A stretch of DNA of 64,000 nucleotides from contig NZ_BAYB01000001.1 of assembly GCF_000685035.1 (NCBI RefSeq), positions 17,508-81,507 of the forward strand, read 5' to 3'. The translations under genes were made by a program, and so were the position numbers. Positions 51,732 through 59,430 of this stretch are shown in pieces. Position 1 is the first letter of the stretch. The number at the start of each line of letters is the position of its first letter. The notes beneath the pieces were generated by a model, which made no database searches, was not told the origin of the DNA, and saw nothing but the letters and a program-made list of their open reading frames with translations. This DNA comes from Paraburkholderia ferrariae NBRC 106233 (GTDB lineage: Bacteria; Pseudomonadota; Gammaproteobacteria; Burkholderiales; Burkholderiaceae).

Positions 51732-52463
51732 ATGATTCCCGCACCCATTCCTGTTATCGAGCATCACGCAGGCAACACCGCCGGCCGCGATTTCGTGGTC
51801 GGCGATCTGCACGGCTGCGTGGATGCGTTGCGCTTTCTTTTGCGCGAGGTGGGGTTCGACGCGTCGCGCGACCGGCTGTTCTCGGTGGGCGACCTCGTCG
51901 ATCGCGGCGACCAGAGCGTGGAGGCACTGGCCCTCCTCGACAAGCCGTGGTTCTTCGCGGTGCTCGGCAATCACGAAGACACGATGTGCGCCGTGGCCGA
52001 GGGCCGCCAGCCGCGCTATCGCTGGTACGGCATCGGTGGCGGGTGGGCCGAGTCGCTGCCGGAGGGCGCGCTCGTGCAGCACGCCGCACGCCTGCGCAAG
52101 CTGCCGCTCGTGCGCGTGATCGGCGAAGGCGGCGCGCGCTTCAACGTGCTCCATGCGGAATTTTTCGGCGACGATGCCGAGCTCGACGCGGCCCGCTTCG
52201 ACGACACCGTGCGCGAACGCCTGCTCTGGGGACGCGCGCTCGCGCTCGGCGAGGCGAGGCCGAAGCGCGGCCTTTCCCCCACCTACTGCGGTCATACGCC
52301 GATGCGCGAAGTGCGCCAGATCGGCGCGCAGATCTTCATCGATACTGGCGCGTTCATTCCCGAAGGTCGCCTGACGATAGTCGAGGCGCTCACGCAGCGG
52401 CAGTGGTCGGCCTCGACAACCGAGGCGCGCGAGCAAGGCGCCGCGCAGATAGCGCTGCCCTGA
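51732..52463 (+). CDS. calcineurin-like metallophosphoesterase (PrpA/ApaH-like protein phosphatase)
   Basis: A 243-residue two-metal phosphoesterase. The signature blocks GDLHGCVDALRFLLREVGFD, FSVGDLVDRGDQSVEAL and VLGNHEDTMCAV occur in order and give the metal ligands. A histidine block YCGHTPMREV follows near the C-terminus. The size and the blocks fit bacterial PPP-type serine/threonine phosphatases related to PrpA/PrpB and lambda phosphatase. The target is unknown. It is a single gene, and the RES toxin gene converges on it. Confidence 0.88.
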   Translation: MIPAPIPVIEHHAGNTAGRDFVVGDLHGCVDALRFLLREVGFDASRDRLFSVGDLVDRGDQSVEALALLDKPWFFAVLGNHEDTMCAVAEGRQPRYRWYGIGGGWAESLPEGALVQHAARLRKLPLVRVIGEGGARFNVLHAEFFGDDAELDAARFDDTVRERLLWGRALALGEARPKRGLSPTYCGHTPMREVRQIGAQIFIDTGAFIPEGRLTIVEALTQRQWSASTTEAREQGAAQIALP

Positions 52464-52510
52464 AGCAGCGGCTTCCCGGCCGCCGTGCGTTTGGGCTCGG
52501 GTTTTGTCGC

Positions 52511-53212
52511 TCAGCCCACGCGGTTCAGTTCGAACACCATATCGACCGCCTGGCCGTTCCAGTTGTATTCGAGGTAGGCCGCGTGATGGCACGCGCGCAC
52601 GATCGACGTGCGCAGCGCGGCAAGACACTCGCCGCCCGCGTCGCGCACGGAAGGGTAGGCGATGCCGGGCGCGCCCGCCGCCCGCACCGCGCGGCCAAGC
52701 GCCTGGCCGGCCCCGTAGTCGAGCGGCGAGAGCACGGCGGGGTCGAGCGCGGGATCGTCGCGCAGATCGACCACTTCGCCTTTCGCTTCCACCGTGTAGA
52801 GCCGCATTTGCTGGCGCAGCGGCGGCTCGCGGGTTGCGGCGAGAAACAGTGCCGAGTGGTAGCGCGTCTCGGCAATGGCGGTCTCGCGCGAGCGCGCGCA
52901 GTAGAACACGCCGTAGCTGCCGTCGGAAAAACGGCTGCCCTGGGGATTCAGGTGCGTGAAGGCGGCCATGATCGGGCCATAGCCGGGGCCGAAGCGGCGC
53001 TCTTCGCGCGGCACGAGATCGAGTTCGCCGGTTTCCGTGCGCAGGCGGTCGTTGGTGAGGGCTTCGAGCGCGTAGAGCGCCTCGAAGTCCTCGGCCGATG
53101 CCACGCGGTCGAACAGGTTCACGGCGGGAAAGCGGGTGGGAATGACCCGGTACGCCGGCGACCATGCGAGCGGCGCGCTGCGCCAGCGGTGCTGCCAGTT
53201 CGTTTGCGTCAC
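52511..53212 (-). CDS. RES-domain toxin (NAD-consuming family)
   Basis: A 233-residue protein with a RES domain; such toxins (MbcT, ParT and relatives) act on NAD+ or ADP-ribosylate targets. Family blocks include AYRVIPTRFPAVNLFDR near the N-terminus, FSDGSYGVFYCARSRETAIA in the middle and LEYNWNGQAVDMVFELNRVG at the end. The start is inferred as the GTG at 53212, which overlaps the antitoxin TGA (GTGA). The open frame continues to 53461 but within the antitoxin gene. It is translationally coupled to the upstream antitoxin. Confidence 0.85.
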   Translation of the reverse strand: MTQTNWQHRWRSAPLAWSPAYRVIPTRFPAVNLFDRVASAEDFEALYALEALTNDRLRTETGELDLVPREERRFGPGYGPIMAAFTHLNPQGSRFSDGSYGVFYCARSRETAIAETRYHSALFLAATREPPLRQQMRLYTVEAKGEVVDLRDDPALDPAVLSPLDYGAGQALGRAVRAAGAPGIAYPSVRDAGGECLAALRTSIVRACHHAAYLEYNWNGQAVDMVFELNRVG

Positions 53213-53643
53213 GCCCAGCCGCCCCGCATCGCATCCAGATACTGACGCACCGCCACGAGGTCGCTGACATTGCCGGCCAGCATGCGGTCGAGCGCGCGCC
53301 GGCCGCCGAACGGCGGCGCGCTGTTGGGACGCTTGACCCAGGCGTCCGCGGCGGCGGGCTGGGGCAGCAGGATCTGCAGCGCCTTGTAGATGCCGAGCAG
53401 CAGCGAGAGCCGCTCCAGCGTGTCGCGGCCCAGGCGGGCGGATTCCGGCGTTTGCTTCCACTTGAAGAAGGTCGAGCGGCCCGGCGAGCCGAGCAGGACG
53501 ATTTGCTCGTCGGCCGTCAAATCCCAGTCGCGCGCGATGTTGAAGAAGGCGCGCAGGCCGGCCGCCGACATCTGGGTGAGGGTGGGCTCGGCCCCCGGTC
53601 GTCGGGTCGGGGCGGCAGGCGAAGAAGCGCTCGCATACGGCAT
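53209..53643 (-). CDS. Xre/MbcA/ParS-type antitoxin (DUF2384)
   Basis: A 144-residue antitoxin partner of the RES toxin. The N-terminal part has a helix-turn-helix-like segment (LTADEQIVLLGSPGRSTFFK), the middle ERLSLLLGIYKALQILLP, and the C-terminal toxin-binding domain (KRPNSAPPFGGRRALDRMLA, then VRQYLDAMRGGW). AGGA lies 7 bases before the ATG at 53643. Two palindromes lie just upstream and probably bind the complex for autoregulation. The first ~20 residues are disordered. Confidence 0.88.
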   Translation of the reverse strand: MPYASASSPAAPTRRPGAEPTLTQMSAAGLRAFFNIARDWDLTADEQIVLLGSPGRSTFFKWKQTPESARLGRDTLERLSLLLGIYKALQILLPQPAAADAWVKRPNSAPPFGGRRALDRMLAGNVSDLVAVRQYLDAMRGGWA

Positions 53644-53666
53644 GATTGAGTCCTAAAATGAACTTT

Positions 53667-53690
53667 GACTAAATATTAGTCCATATATGG
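53667..53690 (-). promoter_or_regulatory. twin palindromes upstream of the Xre-RES operon, likely operator
   Basis: GACTAA-ATA-TTAGTC (53667-53681) is immediately followed by the perfect palindrome CCATATATGG (53681-53690). The AT-rich repeats stand out from GC-rich surroundings and lie about 25-45 bases before the antitoxin start. Confidence 0.6.
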
Positions 53691-53765
53691 ATTATTGCAA
53701 GTTCAGGTTGGGTATAATCGCCGGCCGGTAAACCAAAGATCGAGACGGGTAGTCAGGAGGGCGAC

Positions 53766-54281
53766 GTGCGGGCAGTGGCAGTGTTGGTCGCGGCAATGTG
53801 GATATCGACGGCGGCCGTGGCGGCCGGGTCAGGCGGGGGCGCGGGGGCAGCGGGTGTGCAGCAGGCGCAGACGGGTGCCCGGGCGCACGCGGGAAAGGGT
53901 GCGCATGCCGCGAAACGCGGGAATCACGCCCGCAAGCCGAAGCGCGAAACGCACGCGAAGCCGGGGGCGGCCCGAACGCATCCGAAGGCAGCGCATCACG
54001 GCGGCAGTCATTCGGCGGCGCATGCCCGGACGCACAAGGCCAGCCCGCATGCCGGCGCGGCCCATGCGGCGAAGGCGCCCCATGGCAACCCGCACGCCGC
54101 GGCACAGGCGCATGCGCGAGAGGGTGCGGCCCATGCGCCGCGCCGTGCGCCGGCAAAACCCGCTGCAGCGCGCCCGGCCGCGCGCCGCAAACTCGTGGTG
54201 CAGGCGTCCCCGGCGTCGGCTAACGCACCGCATCGTTCCTCCACGGCACAGCCGCGCGAGTTGCCGCCCATCCTTGGCTGA
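53766..54281 (+). CDS. basic Ala/His-rich putative exported protein
   Basis: A 171-residue protein I do not recognise. The GTG start at 53766 has an excellent AGGAGG 5 bases upstream, which argues that it is a real gene. Residues 1-20 (MRAVAVLVAAMWISTAAVAA) form a signal peptide with a likely AxA cleavage. The mature part is almost only Ala, His, Arg, Lys, Gly and Pro with repeated AHA and HAA words, and the tail is PRELPPILG. It resembles histone-like or metal-binding low-complexity proteins in composition only. It sits between the toxin-antitoxin pair and a convergent LysR gene. Confidence 0.65.
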   Translation: MRAVAVLVAAMWISTAAVAAGSGGGAGAAGVQQAQTGARAHAGKGAHAAKRGNHARKPKRETHAKPGAARTHPKAAHHGGSHSAAHARTHKASPHAGAAHAAKAPHGNPHAAAQAHAREGAAHAPRRAPAKPAAARPAARRKLVVQASPASANAPHRSSTAQPRELPPILG

Positions 54282-54289
54282 CGTCTGGC

Positions 54290-55153
54290 TTACCCGGCCC
54301 CGAGGCTCGCGGCGAGCAGTTGCAGCGTAGCCGCGGAACGCGGCTCGCGCACGCGCGAGTAAAGCTGCACGCGCGAAGCGGGCAGCGTGGGCAGACCGAA
54401 TCGCGCGCTCACGTCCACGAGCGCGCGCGGCGCCACGCGCCGCGCGAGCGGCGAAACGGCCAGTCCGGCCTCCAGCGCCGCGCCCACGGCGGCCACGCCG
54501 CCGCCCACGAACACCTTGTTCCAGACAATCCCTTCCGTATCGAGCGCCCGGACCGCCATGGCGTGCACCGCGCAGGGCGGCGCCACCAGCGCGAGCGGCA
54601 GCGGTACGCCCGGCTGCCAGTGGAAGCCGGGCGCGGCCAGCCAGACCAGCGGCTCGGTGAAGAGCGTCTGCGCGTCGCCGCGCGGCAACTCGTGGTCTTC
54701 CTGGCGGATGATCGCCGCGTCCAGCCGGCGCTCGTCGTACTGGGCGAGCAGGGTTGCCGACGATCCCAGATGAAGCTCGATCACGAGCCCCGGGTCGTGC
54801 GCGCGCAGGCTGGCGAGCTGGCTCGCGAGCTGCGCGTCGGCGACGTGCTCGGAGAGGCCGAGCGCCAGGTGCCGTTCGTCGTCGGTCAGCACGCCTAGCG
54901 CGCGCTCATGGGCGCCGAGCAGGTCGCGCGCGGCACCGAGGAACGCCAGCCCATCGGGGGACAGGCGCACGACGCGCGGCGTGCGTTCGAGCAATTGGCG
55001 CCCGAGATGGCTTTCGAGGCGCTTGAGCTTGAGGCTGACGGCGGATTGCGTGGTGTCGAGCGCGTCGGCGGCGCGCGTGAAGCTGCGCAGTTCGGCAACC
55101 AGCACGAACGCGCGCACGGCATCGAGGTCGAGCGGTTTCATCTCATGATTCAT
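54290..55153 (-). CDS. LysR family transcriptional regulator
   Basis: A 287-residue regulator with the LysR winged helix-turn-helix at residues 8-66 (LDAVRAFVLVAELRSFTRAA, TTQSAVSLKLKRLESHLGRQ) and a periplasmic-binding-like effector domain after it. It is divergent from the tautomerase gene (95-base spacer), which is therefore its probable target. An ATG at 55141 (MKPLDLDAV) is an alternative start. Confidence 0.92.
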   Translation of the reverse strand: MNHEMKPLDLDAVRAFVLVAELRSFTRAADALDTTQSAVSLKLKRLESHLGRQLLERTPRVVRLSPDGLAFLGAARDLLGAHERALGVLTDDERHLALGLSEHVADAQLASQLASLRAHDPGLVIELHLGSSATLLAQYDERRLDAAIIRQEDHELPRGDAQTLFTEPLVWLAAPGFHWQPGVPLPLALVAPPCAVHAMAVRALDTEGIVWNKVFVGGGVAAVGAALEAGLAVSPLARRVAPRALVDVSARFGLPTLPASRVQLYSRVREPRSAATLQLLAASLGAG

Positions 55154-55154
55154 T

Positions 55155-55169
55155 TCTATTGTAAATAGA
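55155..55169. promoter_or_regulatory. inverted repeat in the LysR/tautomerase spacer, likely LysR box
   Basis: TCTATT-GTA-AATAGA lies 2 bases upstream of the regulator start and 80 bases before the tautomerase ATG. It has the size and symmetry of LysR-type sites and its position would allow autorepression. Confidence 0.5.
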
Positions 55170-55248
55170 TGAAATATCTATCCATATCTGTTAATCATGA
55201 TGATGCTCGCCTAAGCTTGTGCATGTCAATTCGATCAAGGAGAACGAC

Positions 55249-55632
55249 ATGCCCTTTACCCGAATCGCCGTGCGCGCCGGCAAGCCCGCCCAATACCGCG
55301 AAGCGCTCGCCAAGGGAGTCCATCGCGCGCTCATGGAAGTGTTCAAGGCGCCGGAAGACGACTTCTTCATGCTGGTCAACGAACACGACGCGGAGAACTT
55401 CTTCTTCGGCCGCCATTACCTGGGCATCGAGCGCAGCGACGACCTCGTGATGATCCAGATCGCGGTAAGCAACACGCGCGGCCAGGATCAGAAGAAGGCG
55501 CTATTCGCGCAGATCGCGCGCAATCTCGCGGACAGCCCAGGCGTGCGGCCCGAGGACGTGTTCGTCAATCTGGTGGATGTGGCGCGCGAGAACTGGTCGT
55601 TCGGCAACGGGATTGCGCAGTACGCGACGTGA
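55249..55632 (+). CDS. tautomerase family protein
   Basis: A 127-residue member of the tautomerase superfamily, which uses the N-terminal proline exposed after Met removal as general base; here the N-terminus is MPFTRIAVRAGKP. Other blocks are EDDFFMLVNEHDAENFF and PEDVFVNLVDVARENWSFGN. AAGGAGA 6 bases before the ATG at 55249 fixes the start and makes Pro2 available; the frame also opens at a GTG at 55219, which would bury the proline. The substrate is unknown. Confidence 0.87.
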   Translation: MPFTRIAVRAGKPAQYREALAKGVHRALMEVFKAPEDDFFMLVNEHDAENFFFGRHYLGIERSDDLVMIQIAVSNTRGQDQKKALFAQIARNLADSPGVRPEDVFVNLVDVARENWSFGNGIAQYAT

Positions 55633-55689
55633 GAGATCGTAGGTAATCCGGCGTTAGCGCGAACTCGACAGCGGCTTCGCGCCCCCGCC

Positions 55690-56193
55690 TCAGCCTCGCC
55701 CTCTCGTCGATGCCTCCGCTTCATGCAACCAGGTCGTGAAGCCATCTCTCGCTGGCGAAAGGGCGTTGAGCAGCATCAGGGCGCTCACCTGGCCGCGGTG
55801 GCCGGTGCCATGGTTGATGATGTGCACGAGCATTTCCTCCCGGGACATGCAACCCGGGGCACCATCGGTGAACACGAAATCGATCCGTTCCGCCAGGGCG
55901 TCTTGCCCGAGCCCGGACACATACTCTATGTACTCCTGATCAGATGTTCTGATGTCCGCGGCCAGATCGTCCAGCGTCGGCAACTCGCTCAGGTTGGCCG
56001 ACGTATAGGGGTGAGTCTTACGCTGCAGATGCGCGGCGAAGATCCGGTCGACGACATAGCTGTGGCTCAGGGCCTTGACGGCCAGTCGGGTCAGGGTGAA
56101 TCGACGCAACGGGCCAAGCCTCGCCAGCGCGGTCAGCAGCTCGTCATTTGCCCAGGCCTTGTATCGGAACAGATGTTGCAAGGTGTCGTGCAT
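55690..56193 (-). CDS. DinB family protein
   Basis: A 167-residue four-helix-bundle protein of the DinB/YfiT type, usually metal-binding and thiol-dependent transferase-like. The start MHDTLQHLFRYKAWANDELL and the histidines in LSHSYVVDRIFAAHL and MLVHIINHGTGHRGQVSALM fit the three-histidine metal site. It is divergent from a TetR regulator with a palindrome between, so TetR likely controls it. Confidence 0.9.
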   Translation of the reverse strand: MHDTLQHLFRYKAWANDELLTALARLGPLRRFTLTRLAVKALSHSYVVDRIFAAHLQRKTHPYTSANLSELPTLDDLAADIRTSDQEYIEYVSGLGQDALAERIDFVFTDGAPGCMSREEMLVHIINHGTGHRGQVSALMLLNALSPARDGFTTWLHEAEASTRGRG

Positions 56194-56232
56194 GTCGTGA
56201 CTTCCCGAGAGTTTTGCGCGTCGCGCGCATTG

Positions 56233-56251
56233 TGCAAGGTGCTGCCTTGCA
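56233..56251. promoter_or_regulatory. 19-base palindrome between dinB-family and tetR genes
   Basis: TGCAAGG-TGCTG-CCTTGCA is a perfect 7-base inverted repeat with a 5-base centre, 40 bases upstream of the DinB start and 66 bases before the TetR ATG. Its size fits a TetR dimer operator. Confidence 0.6.
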
Positions 56252-56316
56252 TTTCCATGTTGGGTAATGTACGAGCTATCATTCGCTTTTCATACTCGCA
56301 TTGGCGGCGTGGAAAA

Positions 56317-56943
56317 ATGGCACGTAGACCGCTCACAAAACCCAGGAAAGTCGCTACTCAGCAGCGATCGCGCGCGATGGTTGATGCGCTGATTGAAGCG
56401 ACTGCTCGCATTCTCGTCAAGGAAGGCTTCGACAAGGCCAGCACCAACCGCATCGCAGCGGTGGCGGGAGTGAGCGTTGGTTCGCTCTACCAATATTTCC
56501 CCAGCAAGGAGGCACTCGTTGCTGCCGTCATCGAGCGCCACCAGCGGGAGATCATGCAGATGGTCCGGTGCGAGTTGGCGGGGGTCCTGGCCGAACCGGT
56601 CGACAAGGCGGTGCGCAAACTCGTCACGGTTGCGGTTAAGGCTCACCGTGTCGATCCCAGGCTGCATCGCGTACTCGCGGAGCAGATTCCGCGCGTGGGC
56701 GAGCTCGAGAAGCTGGAAACGTTCAACCGCGAGAACTTCACCCTGTTCAGCACTTATCTGGAGCGGCACCGCGACGAACTGCGCATCGACGACGTGGGGC
56801 TCGCATCCTATGTCTGCGTAACGACCATCGAGGCGTTGACGCACAACGCAGTGCTGCACTATTCCACGGTGCTTACGGATGCAATGATGGAGGCGCTCAT
56901 CGACGAGGCGGCGCGCCTCGTGACTGGGTATCTGAAGCGGTGA
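56317..56943 (+). CDS. TetR family transcriptional regulator
   Basis: A 208-residue repressor. The N-terminal helix-turn-helix is ILVKEGFDKASTNRIAAVAG, then VSVGSLYQYFPSKEALVAAV (about residues 28-68); the remainder is the ligand-binding and dimer domain. The ATG at 56317 (MARRPLTKPRKVAT) is preceded by GTGGAAAA; the open frame from 55723 crosses the divergent DinB gene and is not real. The effector is unknown. Confidence 0.92.
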   Translation: MARRPLTKPRKVATQQRSRAMVDALIEATARILVKEGFDKASTNRIAAVAGVSVGSLYQYFPSKEALVAAVIERHQREIMQMVRCELAGVLAEPVDKAVRKLVTVAVKAHRVDPRLHRVLAEQIPRVGELEKLETFNRENFTLFSTYLERHRDELRIDDVGLASYVCVTTIEALTHNAVLHYSTVLTDAMMEALIDEAARLVTGYLKR

Positions 56944-57112
56944 GGGCGACGACGACCGTGACCGCTATTGATCGGCCGCCGGGATAATGCATCCGCAAAC
57001 GCCCGGCGTTAGTCGAATTGAAAGCGCAGCACGATATAGTTTCGTGGCTCGTACCCGCAGCGCCACCTCGCCTTACACGAGCGTTGCCGCACCATTCCGG
57101 ATCGCATACACC

Positions 57113-58135
57113 ATGAAGCATTCCCGCCGCACATGGCTTGGCCGAAGCCTCGCCGTTCCTCTGGGCCTCAGTCTGTCCCCGCTACTTTCGCTGCGCTCCG
57201 GCCTGGCCGCCGCTGCCGCTCCCACGCCTGCGCTTGCCATCGTGATGAATTCCGGCGAAGCGAGCGTTTCGGTCATCGACATGACGACGCGTCGCGTCGT
57301 CCGCACGCTGCCGACGCTGCGCGAGCCCAGCCACTGGGCGCTCACGCCGGATCGCAGCAAGCTCTACATTGCCGACGCAAGCGGTAATGCGCTGTTCATC
57401 GTCGATCCGCGCACCGGCACCGCGATTGGCCACAAGACGATTGCGGATCCCTATCAGCTCGGTTTCAGTCCCGACCACCGCTACCTGGTCGTCAACGCGC
57501 TGCGCCTGAATTACGTCGATATTTATCGGGCCGACGACTTGACCCTCGTCAAGCGTTTCGAAGTGGGCAAGATGCCGAGCCACCTCGACTTCACCCCCGA
57601 CTCGCGCACGAGCTTCAGCTCCATGCAGGAGTCGGACACGCTCGTGGCGTTCGATCTCACCAACATGACGGTGCGCTGGACCTCGAAGGTCGGCGCCACG
57701 CCCGCCGGGGTGCTGTGGCACAACGGCAAGGTGCTGGTCTGCGTGATGGGCGCCGATCACGTCGCCGAGGTCGATCCGGCGGACGGCAAGGTGCTGCGCA
57801 AGATCAAGACGGGCGTCGGCCCGCACAACATCTTCCTCACGCCGGATGGCAAGACGCTTTATGTGAGCAACCGGATTGGCGGCTCGCTGGCGGCGCTCGA
57901 TCCCGTCACGTACGAGCTTCGCCGTACGTATCCGTTCCACGCGGCGGGCCCCGACGACGTCAGCGTCGGTCCGGACGGCATGCTGTGGGTGACGCTGCGT
58001 TTTCGCGAGCAGGTCGCAGTGCTCGATCCCGCGAGCGGCAACTACGAGACGATCGAGGTGGGGCGTTCCCCGCACGGCATTTTTCTCACGACCGAGCTGA
58101 GCCGCCCAGGCCTCGTCACGGCCGAAGCACTGTGA
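57113..58135 (+). CDS. YncE-like beta-propeller protein, exported
   Basis: A 340-residue protein with a signal peptide (basic MKHSRRTWLGR, then LAVPLGLSLSPLLSL, ending AAAAAP near residue 37) followed by about seven YVTN/NHL-like blades (for example VSVIDMTTRRVVRTLPTL, KLYIADASGNALFIVD, KTLYVSNRIGGSLAALDP). Such propellers bind DNA, quinones or partner proteins in the periplasm; the function is not known here. It starts 169 bases after tetR. The hydroxylase gene follows after 10 bases, so the two are probably one operon. Confidence 0.88.
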   Translation: MKHSRRTWLGRSLAVPLGLSLSPLLSLRSGLAAAAAPTPALAIVMNSGEASVSVIDMTTRRVVRTLPTLREPSHWALTPDRSKLYIADASGNALFIVDPRTGTAIGHKTIADPYQLGFSPDHRYLVVNALRLNYVDIYRADDLTLVKRFEVGKMPSHLDFTPDSRTSFSSMQESDTLVAFDLTNMTVRWTSKVGATPAGVLWHNGKVLVCVMGADHVAEVDPADGKVLRKIKTGVGPHNIFLTPDGKTLYVSNRIGGSLAALDPVTYELRRTYPFHAAGPDDVSVGPDGMLWVTLRFREQVAVLDPASGNYETIEVGRSPHGIFLTTELSRPGLVTAEAL

Positions 58136-58145
58136 CAGGTTCGCC

Positions 58146-59114
58146 ATGCTGACATTCATCGACAGGCTCTTCAACATGCTGGCCGGCGAGATCGACCAGT
58201 ACCTCGTGTTGCCGGTGCTCTATCACTTCGGCTGGATGGAGTGGGAGGAGCTTTCGTTCGACTGGGCGCTCATTTGCGTCTACGGCTTCTTCGCCGTGAT
58301 CGCCACCTACGCCGTGTGCTGGCCGCTCGAAGCCTTCTTCCCGATCGAACGCTGGGAGGATCGCAAGGCCGTGCTGACCGACGCGTTCTATACGGTGCTC
58401 AACCGCGTCGGCGTGCTGCCGGTCGTCAGCTTCCTCCTGTTTTATCAGGTGCAGGTCTGGGTCAACGGTTTTGTCGTGAGCCTCGGCTACATCCCGCCGA
58501 CGCTCGAAACGATCATTCCGTCGCTGCTGGGGCATCCGGTCATCACCTTCATCTTCTATGCGTTGATTCTCGATTGCGCCGATTACTGGCGGCACCGGCT
58601 TTCCCACGCCTTCCGCAGCTGGTACGCGCTGCATGCCCTGCATCATGCGCAGCGCCAGATGAGCTTCTGGTCCGACGACCGCAATCATCTGCTCGACGAT
58701 CTTGTCGCGGGCCTGTGGTTCGGCGTCGTCGGTCTCGCGATCGGCATTCCGCCGCTGCAGTTTCCGCTGCTCTTCCTGTTCATGCGGTTCATCGAAAGCC
58801 TCAGCCACGCGAACATCAAGCTCTCGTTCGGCTGGCTCGGCGACAGGCTGCTCGTGTCGCCGCGCTTTCACCGGCTGCACCACGGCCTGCGCGCTGCCGG
58901 CCGCAATTCGTGCAACTATGGGGCGGTGTTTCCGTTCTGGGACATGCTCTTCGGCACGGCCGACTTCTCGAACGAATATCCGCCGACCGGCGACAAGCGG
59001 GCGCCGGAATCGATGGCGACGGGCGGTTATCTGGCCCAGCAGCTTGGAGGCTTGCAGTTCTTCCTGGCCGAATATCGCGCTGCATCCCGCAGCGCGCGCC
59101 GTCGCAACTCGTGA
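58146..59114 (+). CDS. sterol desaturase / fatty acid hydroxylase superfamily protein
   Basis: A 322-residue integral membrane di-iron enzyme. Three histidine boxes are visible: WRHRLSH (HxxxH), ALHALHH (HxxHH) and FHRLHH (HxxHH), spread over about residues 150-245. Several membrane spans come before and between them (for example LICVYGFFAVIATYAVCW). Known relatives hydroxylate or desaturate lipids, sterol-like hopanoids or carotenoids. The substrate is unknown. It is coupled to the upstream propeller gene (10-base gap). Confidence 0.9.
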   Translation: MLTFIDRLFNMLAGEIDQYLVLPVLYHFGWMEWEELSFDWALICVYGFFAVIATYAVCWPLEAFFPIERWEDRKAVLTDAFYTVLNRVGVLPVVSFLLFYQVQVWVNGFVVSLGYIPPTLETIIPSLLGHPVITFIFYALILDCADYWRHRLSHAFRSWYALHALHHAQRQMSFWSDDRNHLLDDLVAGLWFGVVGLAIGIPPLQFPLLFLFMRFIESLSHANIKLSFGWLGDRLLVSPRFHRLHHGLRAAGRNSCNYGAVFPFWDMLFGTADFSNEYPPTGDKRAPESMATGGYLAQQLGGLQFFLAEYRAASRSARRRNS

Positions 59115-59205
59115 CACCCTGGGGCGCCGGCATGCGCGGGTGCCGCGCCCTGCTCCCGCCGCGCTTCGGTGGCGGCCGGCGGGTGTTCTCTCCGTAGGTG
59201 AATGA

Positions 59206-59364
59206 ATGTTGCGCAGAACCCATAGCCGGCTTCTCAGATATACGGCGTGCAGGCGCGCAGGTTCGCTGGCACGTAAGGCAATCGGACTGGCGATCGTGTG
59301 CGCCGGCTTTGTGTTGATCGTGACGAGCCTGTTGCGATGCGGCTCCCTTTTGTGCAGCCGGTAG
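59206..59364 (+). CDS. probable small single-span membrane protein
   Basis: A 52-residue frame in the spacer after the hydroxylase gene. It has a strongly basic N-terminus (MLRRTHSRLLRYTACRRAG) followed by a membrane span (AIGLAIVCAGFVLIVTSLL, about residues 26-44) and a short tail with Cys residues. AGGTGA lies a few bases before the ATG at 59206. Basic-then-hydrophobic order suggests a genuine inner-membrane peptide. No family is recognised. Confidence 0.42.
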   Translation: MLRRTHSRLLRYTACRRAGSLARKAIGLAIVCAGFVLIVTSLLRCGSLLCSR

Positions 59365-59395
59365 TGCTTCCAGTAGTGTTTCCGGTAGTGCTTCC
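59360..59395. repeat. three tandem 12-base units
   Basis: GGTAGTGCTTCC, AGTAGTGTTTCC and GGTAGTGCTTCC (59360-59371, 59372-59383, 59384-59395) follow the end of the small membrane protein frame. Confidence 0.8.
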
Positions 59396-59430
59396 GCGCG
59401 GGTAGCAGGGCCGCCGCGGCGGACGCACGT

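Noticed and set aside
49842..53270. 1142-codon frame on the - strand across the dehydrogenase, phosphatase and RES genes
   Set aside because: It overlaps several well-supported genes in both directions and its composition is that of an antisense shadow.
53695..54330. Alternative frame MQVQVGYNRR over the basic exported protein
   Set aside because: The 53766 frame has a perfect AGGAGG, a signal peptide and sensible composition; the other frame has none of these.
55723..56316. Long N-terminal extension of the TetR gene
   Set aside because: It runs antisense to the DinB-family gene and through the operator; the TetR fold begins after 56317.
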